Source of the DNA: Bifidobacterium sp. N4G05
GTDB taxonomy: Bacteria > Actinomycetota > Actinomycetes > Actinomycetales > Bifidobacteriaceae
Length of the DNA: 64,000 nucleotides
Direction: 5' to 3'
Assembly: GCF_002742445.1 (NCBI RefSeq)
Contig: NZ_NJNQ01000002.1
Location: forward strand, 288,735-352,734
Positions 9,326-17,958 of this stretch are shown here, one piece after another (the first letter of the stretch is position 1; each line of letters starts with the position of its first letter). Made by a program: the position numbers and the translations under genes. The notes under the pieces are model-generated. The model ran no database searches, was not told where the DNA came from, and worked only from the letters and a program-made list of their open reading frames with translations.

Positions 9326-10822
9326 TTACTTAATCTTGCTCATCACGATCTTGGTGACGGCTTTCGCGTCAGCCTGACCGCGAGTGGCGCGCATGACGGC
9401 ACCAATGATGGCGCCCATCGGCTTCATGTTACCGCTCTTGAGCTTTTCAACGATGTCAGGATTGGCTGCGAGAGCCTCATCCACGGCCTTTTCGAGAGCA
9501 CCGTCATCAGACACGACCTGGAAGCCATGCTTCTTGACGACCTCATCCGGAGTGCCCTCGCCGGCGAGCACACCTGCGACGGTCTGCTTGGCCAGCTTGT
9601 CGTTGAGCTTGCCATCGGCGATCAACTTCTCAACTTCAGCCACATCGGTCGGAGTGATCGGCAGCTCTTCGAGGCTCACGCCCTTGTTGTTGGCTTCGCG
9701 GCTCAGCTCGCCCAGCCACCACTTCTTGGCGCCGGCTGCAGTGGCACCGGCCTTGACGGTTTCCTCAAGCAGGTCCAGAGCGTCGGCGTTAAGCACGTCG
9801 CGCATCTCCAGATCGTTGAAGCCCCACTCGCCCTTCAGGCGGTTGCGGCGCTCACGCGGCATTTCCGGCATCTGGGCCTTCATCTCTTCGATGTGCTCCT
9901 TGGTGATGTGCAGCATCACCAGATCCGGATCCGGGAAGTAACGGTAATCGTCGGCGTCGGACTTCACGCGGCCGCCGGCGGTGGTCTGCGAAGCCTCATC
10001 CCAGTGTCGGGTTTCCTGCAGAATCTCGCCGCCTTCGCTCAGAATGGCCGCCTGACGGCGAATCTCATACTGAATGGTCTTTTCAATGCCACGGAACGAG
10101 TTCACGTTCTTGGTTTCGGAACGAGTGCCGAACGGGTCGGACGGGCTGTTGCGCAGCGACACGTTCACATCGGCGCGCATATTGCCCTGCTCCATACGAG
10201 CGTGGGAGATGTTCAGCGCACGCACGATGTCGCGGATGGCGCGCATATAGGCGCCTGCGATTTCGGGGGCACGGTCTCCGGCGCCTTCGATCGGCTTGGT
10301 CACGATCTCAATCAGCGGCACGCCTGCACGGTTGTAGTCGACCAAGGAGTGATCGGCACCTTCGATACGGCCGTCAGCACCACCGACGTGGGTGTTCTTA
10401 CCGGCGTCGTCTTCGATGTGGGCGCGTTCGATCGGCACGCGGAACACGGTGCCGTCTTCAAGTTCCACATCAAGATAGCCGTTGCCGTTGGTCGGCTTGT
10501 CGTACTGCGAGATCTGGTAATCGCGCGGCATGTCCGGGTAGAAGTAGTTCTTACGTGCGAACTGACTCCATTCAGCGATTTCGCAATGCAGGGCAAGACC
10601 CAGCTTGATCGCGTAATCGACGGCGGTCTTGTTGACTACCGGCAGAGAGCCCGGCAGACCAAGGCTCACCGGGGTGAGCTGGCTGTTCGGATCGCCACCG
10701 AACGAGACTTCGGCCGGGCAGAACAGCTTCGTGGTGGTGCTCAGCTCAACATGGGTTTCCAGACCGATGACCGGGTCGAACTTCTTGACGGCATCGGCGT
10801 ACTTCATCAACTTTTCAGCCAT
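9326..10822 (-). CDS. gatB: Asp-tRNA(Asn)/Glu-tRNA(Gln) amidotransferase subunit B
   Basis: 498 aa, ATG preceded by GGAGGAAAG. GatB carries the kinase and tRNA-binding side of the GatCAB complex, which turns misacylated Glu-tRNA(Gln) or Asp-tRNA(Asn) into the correct amidated form. Family signatures are clear: [19 protein letters not shown] at the start, [27 protein letters not shown] and [10 protein letters not shown], then the helical tail domain ([14 protein letters not shown]) that contacts tRNA. Length is normal. It is the last gene of gatC-gatA-gatB, 25 bp after gatA. Confidence 0.98.
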   Translation of the reverse strand: MAEKLMKYADAVKKFDPVIGLETHVELSTTTKLFCPAEVSFGGDPNSQLTPVSLGLPGSLPVVNKTAVDYAIKLGLALHCEIAEWSQFARKNYFYPDMPRDYQISQYDKPTNGNGYLDVELEDGTVFRVPIERAHIEDDAGKNTHVGGADGRIEGADHSLVDYNRAGVPLIEIVTKPIEGAGDRAPEIAGAYMRAIRDIVRALNISHARMEQGNMRADVNVSLRNSPSDPFGTRSETKNVNSFRGIEKTIQYEIRRQAAILSEGGEILQETRHWDEASQTTAGGRVKSDADDYRYFPDPDLVMLHITKEHIEEMKAQMPEMPRERRNRLKGEWGFNDLEMRDVLNADALDLLEETVKAGATAAGAKKWWLGELSREANNKGVSLEELPITPTDVAEVEKLIADGKLNDKLAKQTVAGVLAGEGTPDEVVKKHGFQVVSDDGALEKAVDEALAANPDIVEKLKSGNMKPMGAIIGAVMRATRGQADAKAVTKIVMSKIK

Positions 10823-10847
10823 TTTGTTTTCTTTCCTCCGATGCTTC

Positions 10848-12377
10848 TTACTTGTTCAAGCCGTCGAGCCACGGGGTCTTCAGGGACTGCCAGATCGGGC
10901 CGTTCCAGTCTTCCTCGAGAGCTGCTTCAAGAGCTGCGGCAGGCTTGTACATGGCCTCGTCGCGCTGCTGCGGAGCGAGGAACTGGAAGCCGACTGGCAA
11001 ACCGTCGTCGCTCAGACCAGCAGGAATGCTCATAGCCGGAACGCCGGCAAGGTTGGCCGGAATGGTGGTGATATCGATGGCATACATAGCCATCGGATCC
11101 TCAGTCTTCTCACCGAACTTGAATGCGGTGACCGGGCTGGTCGGGCCCACAAGCACGTCGACCTTGTCGAAAGCCTTCTTGAAGTCATCGATGATCAGGG
11201 TGCGCACCTTCTGCGCAGAACCGTACCATGCATCGTAATAGCCAGCGGACAGGGCGTACGTACCGAGGATGATACGGCGCTTGACCTCGTCGCCGAAGCC
11301 GGCTTCACGAGTGTAGGCCATCATGTTGGCAGCGGTCTGAGGAACACCCGCCGGCGGCATGACGCGCAGACCGTAGCGCATGCCATCGTAACGGGCCAGG
11401 TTGGAGCTGACCTCGGATGGCATGATGATGTAGTACGCGCCAAGGGAGTACGGCAGGTGAGGCAGAGACACCTCGGTGATCTCAGCACCCATTTCCTCGA
11501 GCTTCTTGACGCCTTCGTTGAAACGTGCCATAACGCCCGGCTGGAAGCCTTCGCCGCCGAGCTCCTTGATCAGACCGACCTTGAGGCCCTTCAGATCACG
11601 CTTCATACCTTCGCGGGCGGCCGCCACCATCGGGCGCGGGCCTTCCGGAATGGACGTGGAATCACGCTTGTCGTGGCCGCCGATCACTTCCTGGAGCAGG
11701 GCCGCGTCGAGCACAGTGCGCGAGCACGGGCCGATCTGGTCGAGCGAGGAAGCCATGGCGATCGCGCCAAAGCGGGAGACGCCGCCGTAGGTCGGCTTGA
11801 CGCCGACGGTACCGGTCAGCGAACCCGGCTGGCGGATGGAACCGCCGGTATCGGTACCCAAAGCGAGCGGGGCTTCGAATGCAGCCACGGCAGCTGCAGA
11901 GCCACCGCCGGAACCGCCCGGGACGCGCTCGGTATCCCACGGATTGTGGGTGGTCTGGTAGGCGGAGTGTTCGGTGGAGGAGCCCTGCGCGAACTCATCG
12001 AGGTTGGTCTTGCCCAGCAGCGGCATGCCTGCGGCCTTGAGCTTCTCGATGACGGTGGCATCGTACGGGGGCACCCAGCCTTCGAGGATCTTGGAGGCTG
12101 CGGTGGTTTCGATGCCCTTGGTGACGATCATGTCTTTGATGGCGATCGGCACACCGGCGAGTTCCGGCAGTGCAGCCTTTTCCTCATCGGACTTGGCGTC
12201 GAAGGCGTCGGCCTGTTCGAGGGCCTGTTCGCCGGATACCTTCAGGAAGGCCTTGATGCTCGGTTCGGCGGCTTCGATGACTTCGAGGTGCGCTTCGACC
12301 AGCTCGCGGCTGGAAACTTCCTTGGTCTTGATCTTGGCCGCCATCTCAGCGGCGGAAAGCTTGACGAGTTCGCTCAT
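10848..12377 (-). CDS. gatA: Asp-tRNA(Asn)/Glu-tRNA(Gln) amidotransferase subunit A
   Basis: 509 aa. GatA is the amidase that frees ammonia from glutamine for the GatCAB reaction. The Ser-cisSer-Lys triad is recognisable: Lys in PIAIKDM (about residue 77), the Gly/Ser-rich signature [16 protein letters not shown] (about 155-170) and the nucleophile in [11 protein letters not shown] (about 180). The start codon lies one base after the gatC stop, and GGGGAGGAG overlaps the gatC stop codon, so translation is coupled. Confidence 0.98.
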   Translation of the reverse strand: MSELVKLSAAEMAAKIKTKEVSSRELVEAHLEVIEAAEPSIKAFLKVSGEQALEQADAFDAKSDEEKAALPELAGVPIAIKDMIVTKGIETTAASKILEGWVPPYDATVIEKLKAAGMPLLGKTNLDEFAQGSSTEHSAYQTTHNPWDTERVPGGSGGGSAAAVAAFEAPLALGTDTGGSIRQPGSLTGTVGVKPTYGGVSRFGAIAMASSLDQIGPCSRTVLDAALLQEVIGGHDKRDSTSIPEGPRPMVAAAREGMKRDLKGLKVGLIKELGGEGFQPGVMARFNEGVKKLEEMGAEITEVSLPHLPYSLGAYYIIMPSEVSSNLARYDGMRYGLRVMPPAGVPQTAANMMAYTREAGFGDEVKRRIILGTYALSAGYYDAWYGSAQKVRTLIIDDFKKAFDKVDVLVGPTSPVTAFKFGEKTEDPMAMYAIDITTIPANLAGVPAMSIPAGLSDDGLPVGFQFLAPQQRDEAMYKPAAALEAALEEDWNGPIWQSLKTPWLDGLNK

Positions 12378-12378
12378 G

Positions 12379-12675
12379 TCACTCCTCCCCTAGAATGCGC
12401 GGCGCAACAAACATGCCGGCTTCAGAAACCGGGGCGCCCGCAGTTGCTTCTTCCTGAGTCAGCGGGGTTTCCGGCACATCCGGGCGCAGGTAGGCTTCCA
12501 GCGGAATCGGGTTTGCAGTCGGTTCCACATCGTCGGTAGCGACTTCCTGGACCTTGTTGATGGATTCTGCGATGACGTTCAGATCGCCCTGCAGACGGGT
12601 AATCTCCTCGTCAGTGAGTGCAATTCGGGCCAAATCGCCCAGATGCACGATTTCTTCTTTGGTGAAAGTAGGCAT
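12379..12675 (-). CDS. gatC: Asp-tRNA(Asn)/Glu-tRNA(Gln) amidotransferase subunit C
   Basis: 98 aa, the usual length. GatC wraps around GatA and GatB and stabilises the complex. Typical features are [20 protein letters not shown] at the N-terminus, the [15 protein letters not shown] loop, and [15 protein letters not shown] followed by [12 protein letters not shown] at the C-terminus. It is first in the operon. Confidence 0.96.
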   Translation of the reverse strand: MPTFTKEEIVHLGDLARIALTDEEITRLQGDLNVIAESINKVQEVATDDVEPTANPIPLEAYLRPDVPETPLTQEEATAGAPVSEAGMFVAPRILGEE

Positions 12676-12787
12676 GTCCCTAACATTAACGCGTCTGTGT
12701 GACTAGCGCCCCACCCATTTCGCCTATCGCCCCAGCCTCACGCTCCAGCCGCACCAGCCCAGCCGGAACAGCCTCGCCGCACCAGCC

Positions 12788-12856
12788 GCCGCAGTCCAGC
12801 CAGACCAGTCGCCGCAGTCCAGCCGCACCAATCGCCGCAGTCCAGCCGGACCAGCC
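12788..12856. repeat. 23-bp minisatellite (three copies)
   Basis: gccgcagtccagcc starts at 12788, 12811 and 12834, an exact 23-bp period with a variable 9-bp remainder. It sits in a C/A-rich low-complexity stretch (about 12720-12930) of CAGCC and ACCAG words. The period is not a multiple of three and no ribosome binding site is near, so the overlapping open frames are unlikely to be genes. Confidence 0.75.
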
Positions 12857-12959
12857 TGGCCACACCAACCCAGCCCACCAGCCTCGCCGCAGCCACACTA
12901 GCCCAGCCCCACCAGCACACCGTCCCGCCAAAGTCTCACCAGAAGCACACCGCAGTCCC

Positions 12960-13197
12960 AAATCCCCCAGTCGCTGGAATAATCCACCCACAAACCAGCC
13001 ACTCACAATCCCAAAACTTCCACCCACTGGAACAATCACCCCGCTGACAGGCCTCCAATCGTCCCGATTCCTCCACCCACTGGAGAAATCACCCCGCTAG
13101 ACGCCCCACAGGAGACCAAAATCCTCCACCCACTGGAGGAATCTACCCGCCGACAAGCCATTCACAGTCCTAAAACCTCCATCAACTGGAACAATTC
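12960..13197 (+). repeat. 53-bp palindromic repeat array 1 (five units)
   Basis: Each unit has a palindromic core of the form tcctccacccactggagga followed by a linker resembling atcnacccgctgacaagcc. The core word ctgg starts at 12974, 13027, 13080, 13133 and 13186: exactly 53 bp each time. Units differ by 10-25 percent. No continuous frame can run through it because 53 is not a multiple of three. Confidence 0.85.
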
Positions 13198-13205
13198 GGA
13201 CTCTA

Positions 13206-13402
13206 AGCAGTATCTCAATACTCAAAATACCCAGTTAACAGAAGAAACAGCCTAAATTCATATGGAATAAGGTGACATTAACCTTTATCTACAAAACAAC
13301 CAACCAGTTATCCACAAAAATCGTAAGTTATCCACAGACACGCCCGAAACGGCATCCTTTATCCACATTTGTCAATCGCGCTTCCTTAGCAGTATCTCAA
13401 TA
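13206..13402. repeat. 15-bp direct repeats bounding the DnaA-box segment
   Basis: agcagtatctcaata occurs at 13206-13220, directly after the last unit of array 1, and again, identical, at 13388-13402, just before the nuclease-like gene. They enclose 167 bp holding all four DnaA-box-like sites. They may be paired regulatory sites or the scar of an insertion. Confidence 0.7.
13285..13367 (+). promoter_or_regulatory. Cluster of four DnaA boxes
   Basis: The perfect 9-mer ttatccaca occurs at 13308, 13328 and 13359, and a one-mismatch copy (ttatctaca) at 13285, all in the same orientation with starts 23, 20 and 31 bp apart. This is the consensus box for the initiator DnaA. The cluster lies 50-130 bp upstream of the nuclease-like gene at 13418 in an AT-rich stretch. 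No dnaA, dnaN or other origin genes are in the window, so it is more likely a DnaA-titrating or DnaA-regulated site than oriC. Confidence 0.65.
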
Positions 13403-13417
13403 AGGTAGCGTCAAACC

Positions 13418-14374
13418 ATGAAAGCATATCCTCAAATCGATACGCTGCTCGATCAAGCAGAAAATGCGCGACGATGCGCACATAGCAGCGACCCTCTCAT
13501 CCAGAAGGGCCTGTACCGCAGGTACCGCGCGGGCGATCTTGCGCGCCCATATCCGGGGCTCTTCACCCGCGCCGAATATTGGCATCAGCTCAACGAGCCA
13601 GAGCAATCGTTACACATGGCCAGAGCCCTTAGGGATCTCCACCCCAACTGGGTTTTCTCAGGAATAACAGCCGCCGCAGCCCATGGATTCGATCATCCGC
13701 GAATCTTGCACCGGCAAGGACTGACCATAACATTGCCCAGTCACGGATCATACCGACCGCACGAAAAACTCAATATCATATACAGTCCATGTCCCAGAGA
13801 AAAAGCGGTAATCGCAAATGGAATTGCCGTCACGAATCCCTCTCGTACGCTGCTAGATTGCGGACGCACGATAGATTTCGTCCATTCTCTACCGATTTTT
13901 GACGATGCAGCTTCGAATGGAATCGAAGAAAAGCAGATTTTGCAAGAATGTGCGCGCACGACTCTCGACTGCTCACGCATCTTCAAATTACTGAGATATA
14001 CCGATGCGAGAAGCGAGAATGGCGGCGAATCTTTTGCTCGTGCGGTCATGATTGAAAATGGATTTTCGGTTCCCCAATTACAGGTTCCCTTTACTGATCC
14101 CCTTACAGGAAAACAGTTCAGGGTCGATTTTTTATGGCGCACAGCCGATGGACGAATCATTGTTGGGGAACTTGACGGCACCGCGAAATACGTTGATCCG
14201 CAAATGACCGATCGTAAGAGCATACAGGAAACCGTGCAGGCCGAGAGAGAACGCGAACAGGCGCTTTTTCGCGCAGGAGTTACGGAAATCGTCAGATTTA
14301 CTTTTGACGATGCAGTCCGGCAAAAACCGCTGATTGCGAAACTGCGGCGCGCTGGGGTTCCTTGCGTTTCATAG
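13418..14374 (+). CDS. AbiEi-like / DUF559-type nuclease-fold protein
   Basis: 318 aa. The N-terminal half has a short winged-helix-like region (KGLYRRYRAGDLARPYPGLF) and a segment like type IV antitoxin AbiEi proteins (WVFSGITAAAAHGF, then a beta-rich stretch with GIAVTNPSRTLLDCGR). The C-terminal 110 residues look like a restriction-endonuclease-like domain of the Vsr/DUF559 type: GGESFARAVMIENGF, then FRVDFLWRTADGRIIVGELD and GTAKY, then EREREQALFRAGVTEIVRFT. Acidic residues expected of a PD-(D/E)XK core are present. Such proteins are common and uncharacterised in actinobacteria. It stands alone between two inverted 53-bp arrays, with DnaA boxes upstream. The start is the first ATG; no strong Shine-Dalgarno site is seen. 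Confidence 0.75.
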   Translation: MKAYPQIDTLLDQAENARRCAHSSDPLIQKGLYRRYRAGDLARPYPGLFTRAEYWHQLNEPEQSLHMARALRDLHPNWVFSGITAAAAHGFDHPRILHRQGLTITLPSHGSYRPHEKLNIIYSPCPREKAVIANGIAVTNPSRTLLDCGRTIDFVHSLPIFDDAASNGIEEKQILQECARTTLDCSRIFKLLRYTDARSENGGESFARAVMIENGFSVPQLQVPFTDPLTGKQFRVDFLWRTADGRIIVGELDGTAKYVDPQMTDRKSIQETVQAEREREQALFRAGVTEIVRFTFDDAVRQKPLIAKLRRAGVPCVS

Positions 14375-14387
14375 GGTGATCTTCTGC

Positions 14388-14630
14388 GGGAAGATTCCTC
14401 CAGTAAGTGGAAAAGTCGGGACGCTGAGAAGTTCGCCACCGGGAAAATCCCTCCAGAGAGTGGAGAAATCTAGACTCTAGCAAGGCACTCAGCGGAAGGA
14501 TTGTTCCAGTAGGTGGAGGATTTGGGTCTCTGGTGAGGCTTTCTGCAGGAAGATTCCTCCAATCGCTGGAGAAATTGGGACGTTGAGTAGTCTGCCAGCA
14601 GGAGGATTCCTCCAGTGACTGGAGGATTTG
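14388..14630 (-). repeat. 53-bp palindromic repeat array 2 (five units, inverted relative to array 1)
   Basis: The word ccag/ccaa within the core starts at 14400, 14453, 14506, 14559 and 14612, exactly 53 bp apart. The last unit carries attcctccagtgactggagg. Its reverse complement matches array 1 including the linker, so arrays 1 and 2 point in opposite directions around the nuclease-like gene. It ends about 17 bp before the stop of the converging TrmH gene. Confidence 0.85.
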
Positions 14631-14646
14631 GAACGATAGGAGCCGG

Positions 14647-15597
14647 TCAGGACTGGGGTGCGGCGTGCTGGGCGATCCAGGCGTGCATGGAAACCGCGGC
14701 GGCAGCTCCGGCGTTAATGGAACGCACCGAACCGAATTGGGAAATGTAGACCACGTCATCCGCCAGCTCAAGTGCCTTTTCGGACAGTCCCGGACCTTCC
14801 GCACCAAACAACATAAGACATCGCTTCGGAAAGCGATATGTTTCCATCGGCACCGCACCCGGAATGATGTCAAGCGCAATCACCCGCGCAGCCTTCAACT
14901 CGGCAATGCGCTGATCAATCGCTGCCAGCTGCGTCATATAGGACAGCTTGTTCCCATTTTCAGCGCCACATGCGGTTGAAGTATCCATTGAATTGCCAGC
15001 TGGAGCACACTCAGTAGCACGGCCCTCATTCAGCGAAGCAGCATCGTTCATACCGGTACCGTGCCCACTTTTCGCGTTTTCGTGCATATGTAATGCGATT
15101 GCGGAGGCTTGCGATCGCGCCGCCGCGATTTCTCCGGCAATGCGCAGCTTCCAGCATTCGACCAGTTCGGTTATGGAAGGGTGGTTTTCGACGTGCTGGT
15201 ACAGTTCCGTCATCAACGCGCCCTTGCGATTCCATTTATGCGGACCGACGATATGCACGCGTTTTGCCTGAAATGCGTTGGCAGTGCGCACCATCGATCC
15301 GATATTGAAATCGTGCGTCCAGTTTTCCACGGCAACCTCAAAATCATGGCGACCATGAGCGTCAAGATCATCTTTGATGGCCGAAACCGTCCAGTAACGA
15401 TACCGGTCAAGCACGTTGCGGCGATCACCCTCATCAAGCAGAGACGAATCGAATCGACGATCATAATTCGGCGATTGCGGATCATCCGGACGGGGCTCGC
15501 CAAGATGCGCTTCAGCCCACGGACCTACGCCCACTTCACGAAAGACCGGCTCTCCGGATGCTTTCGCCGCAATATCGATGGGATTAGGCTGATGCAC
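14647..15597 (-). CDS. TrmH/SpoU-family RNA 2'-O-methyltransferase
   Basis: 316 aa from GTG 15597, chosen because GAGGAGG lies six bases upstream (an in-frame GTG at 15612 overlaps that site). SPOUT knot motifs are visible: NWTHDFNIGSMVRTANAF (motif 1), CLMLFGAEGPGLSEKALE (motif 2) and FGSVRSINAGAAAAVSMHAW (motif 3). It should methylate a ribose 2'-OH in tRNA or rRNA using S-adenosylmethionine. An extra, Ala/Asn/Gly-rich stretch of about 70 residues (around 185-230) interrupts the catalytic domain before motif 2. The exact RNA target cannot be read. Confidence 0.88.
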   Translation of the reverse strand: MHQPNPIDIAAKASGEPVFREVGVGPWAEAHLGEPRPDDPQSPNYDRRFDSSLLDEGDRRNVLDRYRYWTVSAIKDDLDAHGRHDFEVAVENWTHDFNIGSMVRTANAFQAKRVHIVGPHKWNRKGALMTELYQHVENHPSITELVECWKLRIAGEIAAARSQASAIALHMHENAKSGHGTGMNDAASLNEGRATECAPAGNSMDTSTACGAENGNKLSYMTQLAAIDQRIAELKAARVIALDIIPGAVPMETYRFPKRCLMLFGAEGPGLSEKALELADDVVYISQFGSVRSINAGAAAAVSMHAWIAQHAAPQS

Positions 15598-15737
15598 GCG
15601 ATTCCTCCTCACAACTCATTAATTGATCCAACTAGACGCAAAGTCGTAAAACGTTCCGTGAAACACGCTATTTAGCGTTACCGAACCACCAATGCAACCG
15701 AAAAGCTGCGACACTTCGATACTCAGTGTTGTGACAC

Positions 15738-16388
15738 TTAATGAAGTTCCGATTCCTTGAATACTTCCACAAACGGCAGATCGGATTCGCTTCCGTCAAC
15801 CGGATTGATGACCTTGATAGAAGGCGACGCCATATCGACGCCACCAATCAGCGATGCGACGGCAAGCACTTTAGCACCCTCGTTTTTTACCACGGAGAAG
15901 TCAAGGCTCAACTCGTTGCCATTGCGCAACGTAACCAACGAGGACGTCTGCACATACGACTTTTCAGATAACCAGGAATCCAACAAAACCACGCGCTTGC
16001 CTGCGATCGAAGGCCCCTTGATGGACGGATACACGAAATCCATCACGAAACCGTTCAGGTTCTCCCCACGAGAAGCGGCCGCCTGAATCATGGCGGACAC
16101 CAGCGGAACCGAGGCCGCGGTCAACGCACCCACCGCGTCGAAATCATCCACGGAATAACCGGCCTCTTCCAACGTGTCCAGCAGGATATGCCCAACGATC
16201 GAAGCGCCACGATGGTCGAACAGTACGGAGGAAAGCTCCGAGAATGGCTTGTCTGCCATTTCAGCCTGCAACAGCGACTTCAGCTGGTCACGCGGCTCAA
16301 GCATGGCGAAATCGATGTCGCTATGCGTGGAAGTATCGGCAGGCGCAGCAACCGACTTGGTCTTACGGAAAGTCTTCTCTTCGGTCAT
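15738..16388 (-). CDS. Orotate phosphoribosyltransferase-like protein with a degenerate PRPP motif
   Basis: 216 aa. Fold features of type I phosphoribosyltransferases are present: FDHRGASIVGHILLDTLEE, DFDAVGALTAASVPLVSAMI (hood and substrate region) and GKRVVLLDSWLSEKSYVQ, which lines up with the PRPP-binding loop of PyrE. Active enzymes read roughly VDDVITTGGS there; this one has DSWLSEKSY, losing the second acidic residue and the Thr-Thr-Gly turn. It may be a paralogue with a binding or regulatory role, not an active transferase. It lies between the TrmH gene and rmuC on the same strand. Confidence 0.72.
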   Translation of the reverse strand: MTEEKTFRKTKSVAAPADTSTHSDIDFAMLEPRDQLKSLLQAEMADKPFSELSSVLFDHRGASIVGHILLDTLEEAGYSVDDFDAVGALTAASVPLVSAMIQAAASRGENLNGFVMDFVYPSIKGPSIAGKRVVLLDSWLSEKSYVQTSSLVTLRNGNELSLDFSVVKNEGAKVLAVASLIGGVDMASPSIKVINPVDGSESDLPFVEVFKESELH

Positions 16389-16451
16389 GTTCCTAGCCTA
16401 TCCTTTCGGCTCGTCAAACCTTATCCCCTACCGACACGTATCAGGCAGAGG

Positions 16452-17786
16452 TTACTGTGCACTGGTTTCGGGAGCGTTGAGTTCGCGGACATCGGCCTTT
16501 TCGGGCGCGATCATGTTCACGGGTTCGATAATTCTGCTCTGGTCGACGCGCTGCAGCTTGCGTGCGGTGACCAGCACACGCGATTCCAGTGACGAGGCGA
16601 ACGCATTGTAGGCGCCGACCGTTTTGGTGATAGCGGATCCCAGCTTGGTGGCACGGTCCCCAAGCACGGCGAACCGTTCATACAATTCGCGAGACAGGTC
16701 GAACAGCATTTTTGCGTCATCGGTCAGGCTTTGCTGCTGCCATGCGTAGGCCACGGACTTCAGCACCGCCCATAAGGTAATCGGCGAAGTCAAGGCAACC
16801 TTGCGCGCAAACGCGTCGTCCATCAGCGTCGGATCGGTTTCCAAAGCCGCCTGCAACAAGGATTCGTTGGGAATGAAGGCGATCACGAAGTCCGGCGCGT
16901 CGTCGAACGCATTCCAATAGGCCTTGTCGCCCAAGGTTTTCACATGATCGCGCACCGCTTTGGCATGCGCATGCAGCAATTCCGACTTTCGTGCCAACTC
17001 CTCAGGCGTGGCGGTGTCGGGAATTTCACACGCTTTCTGATAGTCGGCATACGGGGCCTTTGCGTCGATCGGAATGGTCTTGCCGCCCGGCATGTGGATG
17101 ATCATATCCGGACGCTGCGCGCGACCGTCCGCATCGGTGACGACCACCTGCGTATCGAAATCCACGTGTTCCAGCAGCCCGGCGGATTCCACGATATTCC
17201 TCAACTGCGCCTCACCCCACGCGCCGCGCACCTTGTTGTTGCGCAACGCGGACGACAGGGCGTTGGTCTCGCGGTCAAGACGGGCCTGCTGCTCGCCAAG
17301 CCCCTTGAGCTGCTCGCCAAGCGCACCCATTTCTCGCTTGCGACCCTCTTCGATTTGCGAAACCTTCTGCTGCAGGGCATCAAGATTCTTCTGCACGGGC
17401 GCGAGCGCTGACAATACCTTGCTCTGCTCCTGCAGTTTTCGCTCGTTTTCGGCCTGTTTGCGTTCCGCTTCGGCTGCGGCACGCTCACGCTCACGCTCCA
17501 CACGTTCCTGTTCGGCCCGCTGGGCCTGCGCGAGCTGCGATTTGAGATAGGTCAACTGTTGGGCCAACCCTTCCGCCTGCGTACGGTATTGGGTCACCGA
17601 TGTGGACAATTCGCTGATTTCCTGCCGATCAGCTTCGATCTGCGCTTTTGCCTCGTTAAGATCAGCAGTTTTCGCATCACGGGCCATTTCCTGCCCTTTA
17701 GCGCGGCCCGCAAAAAAGCCGGCCGCAGCTCCAAGCGCGGCCACAACCACCAGAAGAATCACCACAAACACAGGATTGTCGAACAT
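16452..17786 (-). CDS. rmuC: RmuC family DNA recombination protein
   Basis: 444 aa from ATG 17786; an ATG ten codons upstream (17816) is an alternative, and neither has a clear ribosome site. One N-terminal transmembrane helix (VFVVILLVVVAALGAAAGFF), a long Ala/Glu/Gln/Arg coiled coil (about 35-190), then the conserved RmuC domain: VRGAWGEAQLRNIVESAGLL, RPDMIIHMPGGKTIPIDAK with the catalytic-like D and K of a nuclease fold, and FVIAFIPNESLLQAA. In E. coli RmuC limits inversions at short repeats. The presence of many palindromic repeats in this genome makes that role noteworthy but unproven. Confidence 0.92.
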   Translation of the reverse strand: MFDNPVFVVILLVVVAALGAAAGFFAGRAKGQEMARDAKTADLNEAKAQIEADRQEISELSTSVTQYRTQAEGLAQQLTYLKSQLAQAQRAEQERVERERERAAAEAERKQAENERKLQEQSKVLSALAPVQKNLDALQQKVSQIEEGRKREMGALGEQLKGLGEQQARLDRETNALSSALRNNKVRGAWGEAQLRNIVESAGLLEHVDFDTQVVVTDADGRAQRPDMIIHMPGGKTIPIDAKAPYADYQKACEIPDTATPEELARKSELLHAHAKAVRDHVKTLGDKAYWNAFDDAPDFVIAFIPNESLLQAALETDPTLMDDAFARKVALTSPITLWAVLKSVAYAWQQQSLTDDAKMLFDLSRELYERFAVLGDRATKLGSAITKTVGAYNAFASSLESRVLVTARKLQRVDQSRIIEPVNMIAPEKADVRELNAPETSAQ

Positions 17787-17958
17787 ATGTTCTATGTAAC
17801 AGTATGCCCAGGACATCTTGAAAGATCAAGGTTCGCAAGACAACCGCGCCCAGCTGCATTATGCTTGGAGCCGAAGCGTGCTCACGAACATGGCGGCAAC
17901 GCGAGCACGCTGAATATTCGAGAGGTATTCAAGAGGCAATCCGGGGGTTCGGAAACAC

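Noticed and set aside
9527..12539. Long plus-strand frames opposite gatB and gatA
   Set aside because: GatB and GatA signatures on the minus strand are unambiguous.
12699..13100. 133-codon Pro/Ser/Gln-rich frame
   Set aside because: It runs through the minisatellite and the start of array 1, has no ribosome site, and the 23- and 53-bp periods are not multiples of three.
13285..13367. Chromosomal origin oriC
   Set aside because: No dnaA, dnaN, recF or rpmH nearby; a DnaA-box cluster alone is not enough.
12960..14630. CRISPR array
   Set aside because: The repeats are diverged, spacers are themselves semi-conserved, and no cas genes are present.
14298..14879. 193-codon minus-strand frame over array 2
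   Set aside because: It reads the repeats as protein and overlaps the TrmH gene in another frame; no start signal.
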